This document shows positions 21,748 through 32,500 of a stretch of DNA of 64,000 bases, one piece after another (the stretch's first letter is position 1; each line of letters begins with the position of its first letter). Below the pieces are notes generated by a model. That model did no database searches, had not been told where the DNA came from, and was given only the letters and a program-made list of their open reading frames with translations. The position numbers and the translations under genes are program-made. The stretch is from contig NC_089280.1 of NCBI RefSeq assembly GCF_963678975.1, forward strand, positions 20,389,863 through 20,453,862. Direction: 5' to 3'. The stretch is from Dysidea avara (lineage: Eukaryota > Porifera > Demospongiae > Dictyoceratida > Dysideidae).

Positions 21748-24471
21748 TATTTACAGGGAGTCTAGTTAGCACAGCATCAACTTGTTACATAAGAAATTTA
21801 GTTAAAACTATTACAGTATTTGGCAGTTAATACATAAAGTAAACAAGATTTATAAGTAAAGTACCACAATGTCTAATTGCTATATAGGTTTTGCAAATGA
21901 TAAAAGCATTACTACAATGCTTTGGTGTAAGCACCATGTCCTTATTGTAAAAAAAAAACAACAAAAAAAAAACATTCAGTTATATACTTGTCAGTCAACA
22001 ATGTAGCTAGATAAATAAGTCTTATAGCCAACAAAATTTATCTAATATAACTAGTAATAAATTCCTACCTTTTTTCTTTTCTTTATCCATTTTAACCTTC
22101 TCCTTTTCTTTTCTCTTCTGCTTCATCCTTACGCTGTCTCTTCCTCTCAGCTTCTTCCATCTTCTTCTTTTCTGCTTCATCCTTACACTGTCTCTTCTTT
22201 TCAGCCTCTTCTATTTTCATCTTTTCTTTCTCTTCTAACATTTTAAGGTTCTCAGTACTTGTTAATATGCGAGCTGATGTTTTAGGGTGTTTGGCAACAG
22301 TCTTGACATCTATATGTTGTGAAGACAGAACTTTAGAAAGTGCTGATGAGCGCTTCAGCAGAACAGGAATACTTTTAGCAGCACCATCATTCTGAGTCTC
22401 CTTTGTTGTAAGTCCCTTGTCAGCAGCAAGATCAACATTTTCCAAGTGCTTGGGCACTATCTGTACCTCAGAATTAGGCTCAACCTCTTTTGATGTATCT
22501 TTGGGTGGTATCAAAGACTTAACCACTGGACACTCCTCTACAAATCCAGTGCCACCTCCATCAGTATTTTTCCCATCCTCATCCAATACATTATTTTTAT
22601 CTGCTTTCAACTGAAGCCACCAATTGTAGTGCTTGTCATGAGTAAGATCATACCCTTCCTCATACCTACGAGTGAAAAGCGTAGTTTCTTCTTCACTGAA
22701 ATAAGTTGATAATGGTATTGATTTGCTGCTTGATGGACTGTAAACAGGGAGGAATTTCAACTTTGTGCCTTTGACCAGATGTTCAGGATTAAATTTTGAA
22801 GGTGTTAAAGCTGCTAGTGGTGTTAAAGCATTTCTGTTAAATGGGAATATTCCAGTTGTGCGAAAGCCTGCAGTTATATTGGCCATGGTCATGCTTTGAG
22901 CCCATGCCTTAGCAAACAATTCTGAGAAATTGTAGCGTGTTATGACTTTACCTGGGTTGTTTGTCATGTATTCATGGCATACCTCTTTCCAGGCAGCCTT
23001 CAGTGGCCCAAAACACCCTTTGTCTAGTGGTTGAGTCAAATGGTGGAATGAGGTGGTAAACAAAATAATATTACATCCTCCTTTGCTGCCATACGAACAA
23101 CACTTGGTTGTGAATGTGTTGAGTGACCATCCATTATAAGTAGAAGAGGTCTACAGGAAGGTGCATGAATAAGAAAATGATGCTTGAACCATTCTTCAAA
23201 GAGTTCAGTATCCATCCATCCATCCATTTGATGATAGTGCATACATGGTTCCTGGTACTTCCCCAAATGCATATTCTGGTCTCAAAGTTTTTCTATCAAG
23301 TACCACTAATGGTGGAATTGCATATCCAGCAGCACTACAACAAGCAAGAACTGTGATCTGAGATTTATCATTTGAGGTGACAGAAGTGGAGTGCTTTGCG
23401 CCTTTTGCAACCACGATTTTTGGTGAAATTGGATTTAATGACATTCCTGATTCATCTAAGTTGAATATCTGATTTGGTCTGCCTTCAAGCTCATGATCAA
23501 GCAATGTTTGCTGCAACAAGTCATAGTAGTGATTGAGAATTTCTGGTTGGGAACAAACAGCATGCACATATGATAGTGACTCAGCCATGCGTAAAGCTAA
23601 GGTGCCATGCCTCTTCATAAATGACTTCCACCATCCTTCTCCAACAGTACGGTTTATTCCTTTAGTGGAAATTACTCTTTGAACTAAAGCGAGAACCTGT
23701 TTCTTCGAACGGGCATATCCCATTGATGCACAGCCTTCTAAAAATGACACCATTTCATCCTCTTCTTCAGCACTTAGGAAAGGAGGCGGACCAGGTTTAT
23801 TCCCTGTTACTCTGCCGGTCATTCTGTCATAGAGCGTACTTTTTGGAATGTTATAGGTCACTGCTGCTCTCCGAATTGATTGACCTGCACGGACACCATC
23901 GCATGCTGCCTGCATGTGTGCATCATCCCATTTAGTGTACGTTGATGGTCTTGAGGAAGGTATCAGTGGAGTATGAACGCTTAATCCTGAGGAACGTATG
24001 ATTCTACTCTTGGAAGAATTCTTAGCCGCGATAGTCTGAGCTGCCATCTAGAAAACAACACAGAGAATTCTTTAAGTGATAGAGTTTACCATCATTGCAA
24101 ACAATATCAGGCAGCCTATAGATATAGTTAAGTACCCGGCATGAAATATACTGAATATTTGTATTCATAGCGACTAGACTAGCTTACTGCTATAGCTTTA
24201 AAAACTTATAGGCCTACATCAAATTCAGATCATACATAGATTTATAAACCCCAGGTTTATAAGTCTACGGGATTACATACAGGTATATAGTACTGCTAGC
24301 TACTCCGCATCTATAATGGCGTCGTGCATGTCAACTCACGTTACCAGTACCATGTATGGCTATTACGCTCACATCATGCACACTCTACGTACCTTTACTT
24401 CACTTGAACGGCGACAAACCAGGTAGACTATAGTCTAAGCATCAATTAGCAACTGGAGTAAGAGAAATTTT

Positions 24472-24903
24472 GGCCCGCGCTTCACTAATTACAAAACCGG
24501 AACTAGTACAAAATCACGTGCGATCATCACTCCAGTGACATCCTGTTTTATTTCAGTTGTAATTCATAGTAAAAGAGATTTAAAATAAATAAACCATAGA
24601 TATTTAGAAAGTAGAAGAGTTGCCCTTCACCACCAATATAACAAATGGTTGATGGATTGCAGATCTAGTCTATAAATGCTGGCTGTCCGTGAATCGACTT
24701 TTTTTCCGATTTTACGTATTAATCGGAAATGACTTTGCAGGGCTGCTGCCACCAGACAAAGAAGCAGAGAAAGCTGATACTTGGTGTGCAAAGTCCCACA
24801 GCCTTGAACTATCTAAAGACATATAAGTTGTTCAAAATTTCCTGTTGTAGCTCGAGTAATCGCGTCCGATTTTGGAGCCCGTCCGATATTAGGTGAGTTC
24901 CTC
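24472..24903 (-). repeat. Right inverted repeat of the pogo-like element
   Basis: Mirror of 17672-18107, ending at 24903 before TA. Confidence 0.85.
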
Positions 24904-24919
24904 TACTTGAATTTGTAAA

Positions 24920-25000
24920 AAAAATCGAGATACTCTAATAGAGCAGTCATCATGATATACTCTAATAGAACAGTCATTGCAATACTCCAATAGAGCATTC
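24920..25000. repeat. Cluster of CTCTAATAGAG motifs
   Basis: Three successive motif copies (ATCGAGATACTCTAATAGAG, then two shorter ones) sit between the pogo and hAT elements. Confidence 0.6.
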
Positions 25001-25399
25001 GGTATAGAATATAGGCACTGTTCTAGCCATTACATGTATGATTAATTATCTTCAAATCACTCAAAAGTTCCAGTGCGTCATCTGCATGGTATTGCATTGG
25101 GCTAATCGATCATGCATGCATTAGCAATATACAGTTCCAATGGCTTCTGTATCTCAAAGAATTAAGCGTTCACAAAATTTTTAGGCCTGTGCGATAATGA
25201 AAAAACCTATATCTTGATAAATTCTGATAATAAAAGCCTATTTATCTCGATAAATGATATTATCTCGATAACGATCATACAATATATATAACACCGAACA
25301 CTAAAGAACTTTCAAGTAAGTGATGGTTGTTAAAACAAAAGATTTAGTCTCACAATAAACAATATTGTTATACCGTTAATCATACTGTTACTTTTAAAT

Positions 25400-28293
25400 T
25401 TATCTTTTCTTCTTGTTAACTTCTAGGTTTGCACCAAGAAAGACCAACATGTTAACATTCTCTGGTAGTAGACAGGCTCTTTTTTCATTTACTACATGTC
25501 CAGCCACACTAAACGCATGCTCTGATGGCACTGAGGTTGCTGGAATACATAAAAATTTCCTGGCTAACTGTGCTAACCGTGGATAGTGTTTCTGATTGTC
25601 TCTCCACCATACTAGAGGGTTACCCACTGTACTAGGATCAATTTCAATGACAATGTAATTGCTCATTTCCCTTTCTACTTCAGCTTTGATTCTTTCACTG
25701 TCTGATAGTGGAGCACCTTCATCTTGAGATTTGGAATTAACAACATCATCCAACAAAGACATCAAGCCTTTCTTGGCCTTTATAGATGGTGGAGGAGCAT
25801 CATCATCATCAGTCAGATTAATAGTGCTTGTACTAGTATCAAGGCTGGTGCTATCATCATCATTCAACTCTTGTGCTTCTTCTTCCACAGAAGCAATTGT
25901 AAAGCTCTTGTCACTGTCAGTCATGAAAGCAAGGGCTTTAAATCTAGAGTCAAGGAAGCATGCCTTGTTAATCAAGCTCATGACATCATTGTAACGATCT
26001 TTGAGATCACCCATCACAATCTTTTTCATTGTTTTAGCCAGTGAGGAATCTGAAGAATTTTCAACCAAATGTATTGACAAAAGCTTGTATAATAGTGGTC
26101 TTACAGCTGAAATGGTTACTAGTTTTTCACCACCCAGTGTCTCAGTGATTTCCACAATGGGTTGTAAAACTTTCAAAAATGTTTCCATTGTTGAAATCTC
26201 AGCATCACTAGGCATAAAATCTGTTTTTTAAATTTAAATTAAGGTAGCACACAGTGGCTGACACTGTTGAAGCAAACAATTCAGCATGTAATACGATGAG
26301 TTCCACCATGTAGTGACATCTTGAACCAAACTTAGTTCCTCAACATGCAAGTCTGTTTGTTTCTGCTTTAATATATATGAAGACTTAGAAGAGTGATGAA
26401 AATGGGTCACTACATGACGGGAATGAGCAAGAGCTCTTGATATTTGTGGAATTTCCATAGCTTTCTTAACTCCAATTTGAAGCGTGTGGGTTAGACAACC
26501 AAAACGAGGCCATGATAGTATTTCAGTTGCACAAACAATGTTTCGTGCATTATCAGTGGTTATAGACATGAGATCATCATCTTTAAGGTACCACCTTGCA
26601 AGGCTATCCTTTAACCCATCAGCTAAATTAACACCTGTGTGCTCCAATGGAATTTCAGCAGTGTCCAAAAGGTGAGCTTGTATAGATTCCATAATTCATC
26701 GATATAATGCACGATATGTGTAATATAACTATGGTTAGCACGGGAGGTCCAACCATCTGTGGTAAGTGAAAAATTCTTTACTATTATTGATTGTTGTGCA
26801 GACCTCAAAAGAGTATGGTGCACAAAAAAGGGTACAATTGCTACTGTCAATTACAAAAGAAAAACAAACTTATTTAATTATACAATATTTACTATACACA
26901 AGACCATATATACACATTGATAAATTATTAAACAGTTACTAGTCCAGCTAGGCTGTGCTTGAATTGGTCAATCTCTGTTAAATCAATCACTTGTTGGGGT
27001 AAGGAATTCCAAATATTGATTGCAGAGGGGAAAAAAGAAAATTTATAACAGTCAATTCTAGTCATTGGGGTTAAAAATCTCTTATCATGGCCTCTGGTGT
27101 GATGTAGGTTAGGATTAGAAAAAAGTAAATCATCAGCATTAATATCGATTTGGTGAGATATAATTTTAAATAACATTGTAGCCTTCTGTTCATTCCTGCA
27201 TCTGGCTAAGGTAGGCCAATTAAGGTTAGATAACATTTCAGTGACGCTGGAATATCTAGAATAGTTGTTAAATGCAAACCGTGCTGCTCGTCTTTGGACA
27301 TTTTCTATGGCATCGATGTCTCTTCGCGTGTGGGGTGACCAGACTGTGGCTGCATATTCCAAGATCGGTTTAATCAGGGCTTTATATCAGTTACTTTTGA
27401 CTTGGAGAGGACACTTGCTCAAGTTACGTTGCAAGAAGCATTTGGTGTTATTGGCCTTTTTAGTAGTTTGTTTAATGTGCTCTGACCAGGATAAGTTTTT
27501 GTCGATAGTTACACCTAGATACTTAGCATGCGTTACCTCTTTTATAGTTTTACTTTGCAGTGTGTATTGAGCTAGTATTGGGTGCTTCTTGTTAGTGATT
27601 CTAAGAAATTCACATTTTTGTAAGTTGAATGACATTTTCCAGTCAGCTGCCCATTGTTCTAGACCACGTGCCATAGCAGCAACAATTCTTGCTTTCTCAC
27701 TCTGATAAATTTCTGGAATGTAATTCTGTGAGAAGGTCTTCCTATCAGGAACCACGTATCTTGGCTCGAAAGTACGCAACATAGCCCGAAATCCCACATT
27801 GTTAACTATGCTAATGGGCAACATATCCTTCGCTATACATATATATATATATTGTTAATGTACAAACTCAATCATGAGTATACAATGGCTTACTGATTGG
27901 TTAAGAGTTTTCCACCTTTTCGAGTTTGTTGACAGTGGCTCTAACTGACGGAAAGCTCAGTTCACTAATGGGTGGTTGGTTGGCAGACACGGCACTACAC
28001 TTTTGACCAGTTGCCGTTTTGGCTTTTACTTTCAAATATTCCGAGCGGTGGTTGTATTCCAAATGAGAGATCATATTGGTGGTGTTTCCAAGATAGTTCA
28101 TCTTCTTTGGGCAGAGCGTACAGTAGACTTCAGTCCGCTTCTTTTATCTTTCTCCAAGTACTGCCCATTTTCTGCTGGGAAGCCAAAGTATTCCCAAACA
28201 GGACTCTTTGCTTTTTCAAGCTTTAACAGTTCACGAGGACTATCGCGACACTCACCGCTTGAGTCACTGCTAGAATCACTCGCACCACTATAA
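25400..28293 (-). pseudogene. hAT transposase (BED finger, ZBED-like), disrupted
   Basis: In coding order: a BED zinc finger at about 28220-28030 (PVWEYFGFPAENG, then CTLC and HLEYNH), with a frame break inside the finger near 28150. Next is a conserved N-terminal region at 27672-27824 (FRAMLRTFEPRYVVPDRK). The catalytic core follows at 26234-26850 (FSLTTDGWTSRANHSYIT, then ITTDNARN and WNSSYYM). Last comes the C-terminal segment 25400-26215 with the hAT dimerisation motif (VPSEHAFSVAGHVVNEKR) and LPENVNMLVFLGANL. The gene is broken by a reverse transcriptase fragment between 26890 and 27672, so it cannot make an intact enzyme. Some gaps may be introns. Confidence 0.85.
26890..27672 (-). pseudogene. 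CR1/L2-like reverse transcriptase fragment inside hAT gene
   Basis: Minus-strand frames read LEQWAADWKMSFNLQKCEFL, YLGVTIDKNLSWSEHI, then MEYAATVWSPHTRRD, VQRRAARFAFNNYS and the C-terminal WNSLPQQVIDLT, with a break near 27370. It starts abruptly within hAT coding sequence and ends in an AT-rich tail at the left. A 5'-truncated insertion. Confidence 0.8.
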
Positions 28294-28490
28294 GTGCATG
28301 CTCATTTCACTAACGCAGATAAAACAAAACAACATGAGGTGAATCACGAGATACATGATTACGTAAACAATTGCATCATAATTATCGTATAATAATCAAT
28401 TACAAGGAATATAATATCGCTATCTCGATAACCCTTCATCCTATCGCGATAATCGTATTATCGCTATTATCGCACAGCCCTAAAAATTTT

Positions 28491-28761
28491 TGAAAGTAAG
28501 ATTAGATATGTAAAATTACCAGCTGCAGGATATATCCTTGATGTTCATGTAACAAAAGGAGGAAGAGGCCTTGCAAGTAAAATAGCTTCCAGCACAGCAA
28601 AATTCGCCACAAATACGGAGGAAAATTTCCCGTAATTCCTCCCGTATTAACGAAGATACGTGGCAAATACGGAAAACGTCTGTAACCCCACGACGAGATT
28701 AGTAGTAATCCGTCGTGGGACCACTTTTCAAGACGTCCAGACGTAGTTACCCGTCATAATA
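28491..28761. other. Spacer with a strong hairpin
   Basis: No gene. 28687-28719 forms a two-part stem: CCCACGACG with CGTCGTGGG, and GATTA with TAATC, loop GTAG. Confidence 0.55.
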
Positions 28762-29613
28762 CATCGTATAACTTTGTATTTAGCATTAGTTCGATCACAA
28801 TTACTTTACTGTTCTCCTTTATCGCACCCCTACCTTATTTGCGACATCTCTGCTTTAGAAAGAATCCAACGCCGGGCAACCAAATTTATTCTAAATGATA
28901 ATGTAACCGATTACAAAACACGTCTTATCAAACTTAACATACTACCACTGATGTACACCTATGATCTTTATGACATACTCTTCTTCGTAAAATCAATCCA
29001 GCATCCATCTAATCATTTCAATATCAGTAACTATGTCAACTTTTGCCGCAATCCTACCAGATCCTCCACCAGTAACAAGCTTCAACACAATTTTACATTA
29101 ACCAACAAACAAAGTAACTTCTACTTTAACAGATTACCAAGAACCTACAACAGTCTACCAGTACTTGACTTAAATCAACCTTTTCCCACCATTAAATCAC
29201 AGTTACTCAAGATTTTCTGGCAGCATTTTACAAACGATTTTAACTCTGACAATCCCCACAGTATGCACTTTGTTTGCCCTTGTAGTACCTGCTCCAAGTC
29301 TCCTCGCCCACCAAACTTCAGCAGTAATTAATCTTTTTTTTTTTGTTGCTCTCTCTTAAAATAAGTACTTAGCTTTATAAGTAAGTTTATTATTAAATAC
29401 ACATGTAAGTTTTAAAATTATAGGGTAGTACAACTATATACCAAATGTAAATGTATGTAATAACCTTAGCCAGCTAACTTAATTTGATTGTAATTTTATA
29501 CATTCAATTGTAATGTAAGTTGTACGTATACTTTTTCTGGCTGTGGGCACCAGTTGCCCACAGACCATTAATGCAGGCCTTGCCTGCATTAAAAAGCAGT
29601 TAAAATAAAATAA
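28762..29613 (+). pseudogene. CR1/L2-like 3' fragment, CxCxxC type
   Basis: The open frame to 29331 covers only the end of the reverse transcriptase ORF: VRSQLLYCSPLSHPYL, LERIQRRATKFIL, then a C-terminus with CPCSTC. It is the same subfamily as 12478-13495. The catalytic domain is missing. A 3' UTR of about 280 bases follows, ending in two adjacent perfect hairpins and an A-rich (TAAAA)n tail. Confidence 0.8.
29541..29592 (+). other. Two adjacent perfect hairpins at the retrotransposon 3' end
   Basis: CTGTGGGCA (29541-29549) pairs with TGCCCACAG (29555-29563), 5-base loop. TTAATGCAGGC (29568-29578) pairs with GCCTGCATTAA (29582-29592), 3-base loop. The A-rich tail follows. Confidence 0.7.
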
Positions 29614-29987
29614 AGTATATACCTAGTGACGCCCGTCATGGAAGTGCTGTCACGTAGCCGCGCACGTGATCCCAAAGGATACTCGAGGTACGAAAATCGG
29701 ATATTCATTTAAATATAAAAAAATATATGAAAAGTAACGAAATTCTGGTCTTCATATTCACTTCCGTCAGTTCTTTCATACAGCATTCGCCGTCCTTGGG
29801 ATTGCCTTCTCAATTTCTTTCAATTCTAGTGTGCATCAATTGAAAATATTAAAATGCAACAACTCTCAACATACCTCTTTTGCATTCATCACTTTCTGTG
29901 CTGGCGTAAATCCTTTCATCTCAAAAATTCTAAACAGGATACATTACTATATAATCTGATAATCAAGAATTTTGTACGTACCGTCAC
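29614..29987. other. Spacer, no gene seen
   Basis: No supported reading frame or recognised repeat. Confidence 0.35.
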
Positions 29988-31640
29988 ACTCTCTGCTCTA
30001 GTGCCATCATCTAATTTTGCTACTACCAGCAACTTTGGTGCCACACTCTACACACCATGAAAACTGATGCAGGTCTCTCTTATACTTGTACTATAGTCCG
30101 CTTTCCTTCTAAAATAGTCAGCATTCTTCCAAGAAATATTTCACTCTAAACACAAAGTTTTACTTATAAAATAATCATTCAAAAGTGCTGTACATACCAT
30201 CTCACTGATAGTAAATCTTCTTCTTCTACTAGCAGTACTCAAGTCCGTTCTCTCTTGCATGGTAAGCATTTCTTCCAAGAAAGATTTCAATCTATAAACA
30301 CACAAGTTTTACTTATAAAATAATCATTCAAAAGTGCTGTACATACCATCTCACTGATAGTAAATCTTCTTCTTCTACTAGCAGTACTCAAGTCTGTTCT
30401 CTCGTGCATAGTAAGCATTTCTTCCAAGAAAGATTTCAATCTATAAACACACAAGTTTTACTTATAAAATAATCACCAAAAGTGTTGAACATCAGGTCTT
30501 GCTCTTCTACTAGCACTCTAGTCTACTTTTCTTTCTTGCATATAGTCAGTATTTCTTCTGAGAAAATTTTCACTCTAAATACAAAGATTTATAGATACAA
30601 TAATCATTAGTATTCAAGAACTCTGTACATACCATCACAGTGCTGGCAGGTCTTCCTCTTCTACTTGTACTATAGTCCGCATTTCTTTCTTCAAAAGTAG
30701 TAAGCATTTCTTCTGAGAAATAGTTTACTCTAAATACAAAGATATATAATCTTTAGTATTCAAGCATTCTGTACATACCATCACAGTGCTGGCCGGTCTT
30801 CCTATTCTACTTGTACTATAGTCCGCTTATCTTTCTTCAAAAGTAGTCAGCATTTCTTCTGAGAAATAGTTCACTCTAAATGCAAAGATTTAAAATCATT
30901 AGTATTCAAGAATTCTGTACATACCATCACAGTGCTGACAGGTCTTCCTATTCTACTTGTACTGTAGTCCGCTTATCTTCCTTCAAAAGTAGTCAGCGTT
31001 TCTTCTGAGAAATAAAATAGTTCACTCTAAACAGTGTTTCATACCTAAAATAATCATTCAAGAATACTATACATACCATCCCACCACTGGCAGTTCTTTC
31101 TATTCTACTAGTACACTAGTCCGCTTTTATTTCTTTCAATATAGTCAGTATTCCTTTCACTAAAGTTTTACACATTAACAATCATTCAAGAATGCTGTAC
31201 GTACCATCCCACTGACATCAGGTCTTCCACTTCTACTAGAACTCTCATCCACTTTTTCTTTCTTCCAATATAGACAGCATTTCTTACAAGAAATATGTCA
31301 CTCTAAATGCAAAGTTTTACATATAAATAACCATTTAAAGTGCTATACATACCATCCTGTTGACAGGTCTTCCAATTCCACTACTACTGCTTTTTTTCAT
31401 CTTCCAAGGAATATTTTCAAGCATGTACCATCTCACTGCTGGCAAATCTTTCTCTACCAGTATCGTACTCGGCTATTCTTCCTGTCCAATGTTGCCAGCC
31501 AGCATTTCTCAAAACAACATTACACTCTAAATGCTTAGAACAATCATCTAAGACTGTACTACACATTGTCTGACTGGTGGCAAGTCCTTCTCTTCCACTA
31601 GTACTATCATTGGGTTCCCTTTCCATCAGCATTTCCAACA
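29988..31640 (-). repeat. ~146-bp tandem array with exon-like units
   Basis: About ten degenerate units spaced 128-152 bases apart, judged from the recurring TACATACCATC. On the minus strand many units read as an acceptor-like CATTTAG or TATAG, about 94-97 bases, then ATG followed by donor-like GTATGTAC. Several units are open and encode related peptides around EEMLT, then RRGRPAS or RRRRFTISEM. Others have stops in the aligned frame (near 30830 and 31130). Measured unit exons are 94 and 97 nt in open units and 83 nt in a broken one. It may be a duplicated exon cassette or a non-coding minisatellite with fortuitous frames. Confidence 0.65.
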
Positions 31641-32500
31641 ACTGTTAATTCTAGATACAGAGCATCTCTTAAACACTAGTCGTTTTCACGTAAGAAACTT
31701 TTGAAGAATGGTGGGGCGGTATTTCAGTAAGTTTCTAATTAATGAGCGCTGGCAATCTGGAGAAGAGTTACAGCAGTAAGAGACTAAAAGTATGTTCTTT
31801 CCCTTCCACTACTGCGTTAACATATATCCTTCCACTGCTGTTATTGTCAGGATTACTCTTCACGAATCATTCCGTTCTGGACTCTTAAACAATGGCCTCG
31901 ACAATGGCAGACGACTTACTAGTAGCAGATCTGGTACTCAACATCTGTTGCGAGTATCTGCCCATCCATAAAGCTTTACAGATCAGCATACTTTACTTCT
32001 TCACGACCACCTTGTGTCTCCCCTCCTGTCTCGCCGCATGTCCGCCTCGTGGCTGCACGATCACGTGCTTAACAAATTATGAAAATTTCTATTTAGTGCC
32101 GCTGGGATGAAGGATGAAAAGTACGATGCGGTACGGTGCTGTTGGGTATATTAAACCATCTTTTCAAGGCGGAATACAACATTCGACAATCAGGTTTGTG
32201 TTTTAGTGAACACATGTCAGTGTTGTGGAAATCGTCGAAGTTTCGTTTGAATAGATGAACTAGACGTGTAATTCGGGTTGTATTTACCCACTGGAAACCT
32301 GTATCATGTAGATTTGTCATTTGTTTTGTAATTCCACGCACTGACGTTGTAGGTGTGGTATTCGCCTTGTAATTTAAGCACTGGCGACCTGTTTCCAAGT
32401 CTTGTATGTATATTAATTATGTGTTACTACACACTGTCGTTTTCCAGGTCTTGTAATATTATTATTATTATTATTAAAGCTTTACAGTGGCCTGCACTGA
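31641..32500. other. Intergenic, no gene assigned
   Basis: A short open frame starts at 31892 on the plus strand but has no family resemblance I can recognise and no clear splice context. A short (ATT)n tract lies at 32459-32475. Confidence 0.35.

Larger units (their letters stand above)
18640..24047 (-). pseudogene. Pogo-type DDE transposase with C-terminal PHD finger, three exons, frameshifted
   Basis: Exon 1 (22069-24047) starts MAAQTIAAKN. In order it holds a psq-type helix-turn-helix (KWDDAHMQAACDGVRAGQS), a CENP-B-like DNA-binding region (GWWKSFMKRHG) and the DDE domain with NLDESG and LIMDGHSTHS, then HLTQPLDKGCFGPLK. A Lys/Glu-rich coiled-coil tail follows. Exon 2 (20440-20502, 63 nt) and exon 3 (18640-18839) follow with GT-AG borders, and every junction is phase 1. 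Exon 3 encodes a C4HC3 PHD finger: CICHEEEYGRMILC, then HFNC and WYCSDC, and the stop. Single-base frame breaks occur near 23214-23272 (at an ATCC tandem repeat), near 23045, and in the A-rich tail near 22095. The gene is therefore probably dead, or the sequence has errors. The PHD could bind modified histone tails, which is inference. Confidence 0.75.
17672..24903 (-). mobile_element. Pogo-like DNA transposon with ~430-bp inverted repeats
   Basis: The ends GAGTAACTCACCTAATATCG (left) and the complement of GAGGAACTCACCTAATATCG (right) are each followed outward by TA (17670-17671 and 24904-24905). This fits the TA duplication of the Tc1/mariner/pogo group. The inverted repeats extend about 430 bases inward. 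The interior encodes a pogo-type transposase on the minus strand over three exons, and one intron carries the foldback element at 20896-21747. Confidence 0.8.
25182..28482 (-). mobile_element. hAT transposon with exact 8-bp target duplication
   Basis: The left end TAGGCCTGTGCGATAAT and the right end ATTATCGCACAGCCCTA are inverted repeats. AAAATTTT lies on both sides (25174-25181 and 28483-28490). Subterminal regions repeat TATCTCGATAA and TATCGCGATAA words. The interior encodes a BED-finger hAT transposase on the minus strand, interrupted by a retrotransposon. Confidence 0.9.

Noticed and set aside
17672-24903. The long terminal repeats as LTRs of a retrovirus-like element
   Set aside because: The two copies are inverted, not direct, and the gene inside is a DDE transposase.
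31892-32110. A plus-strand gene starting MASTMADD
   Set aside because: No recognisable domain, no clear donor site, and no downstream exon.
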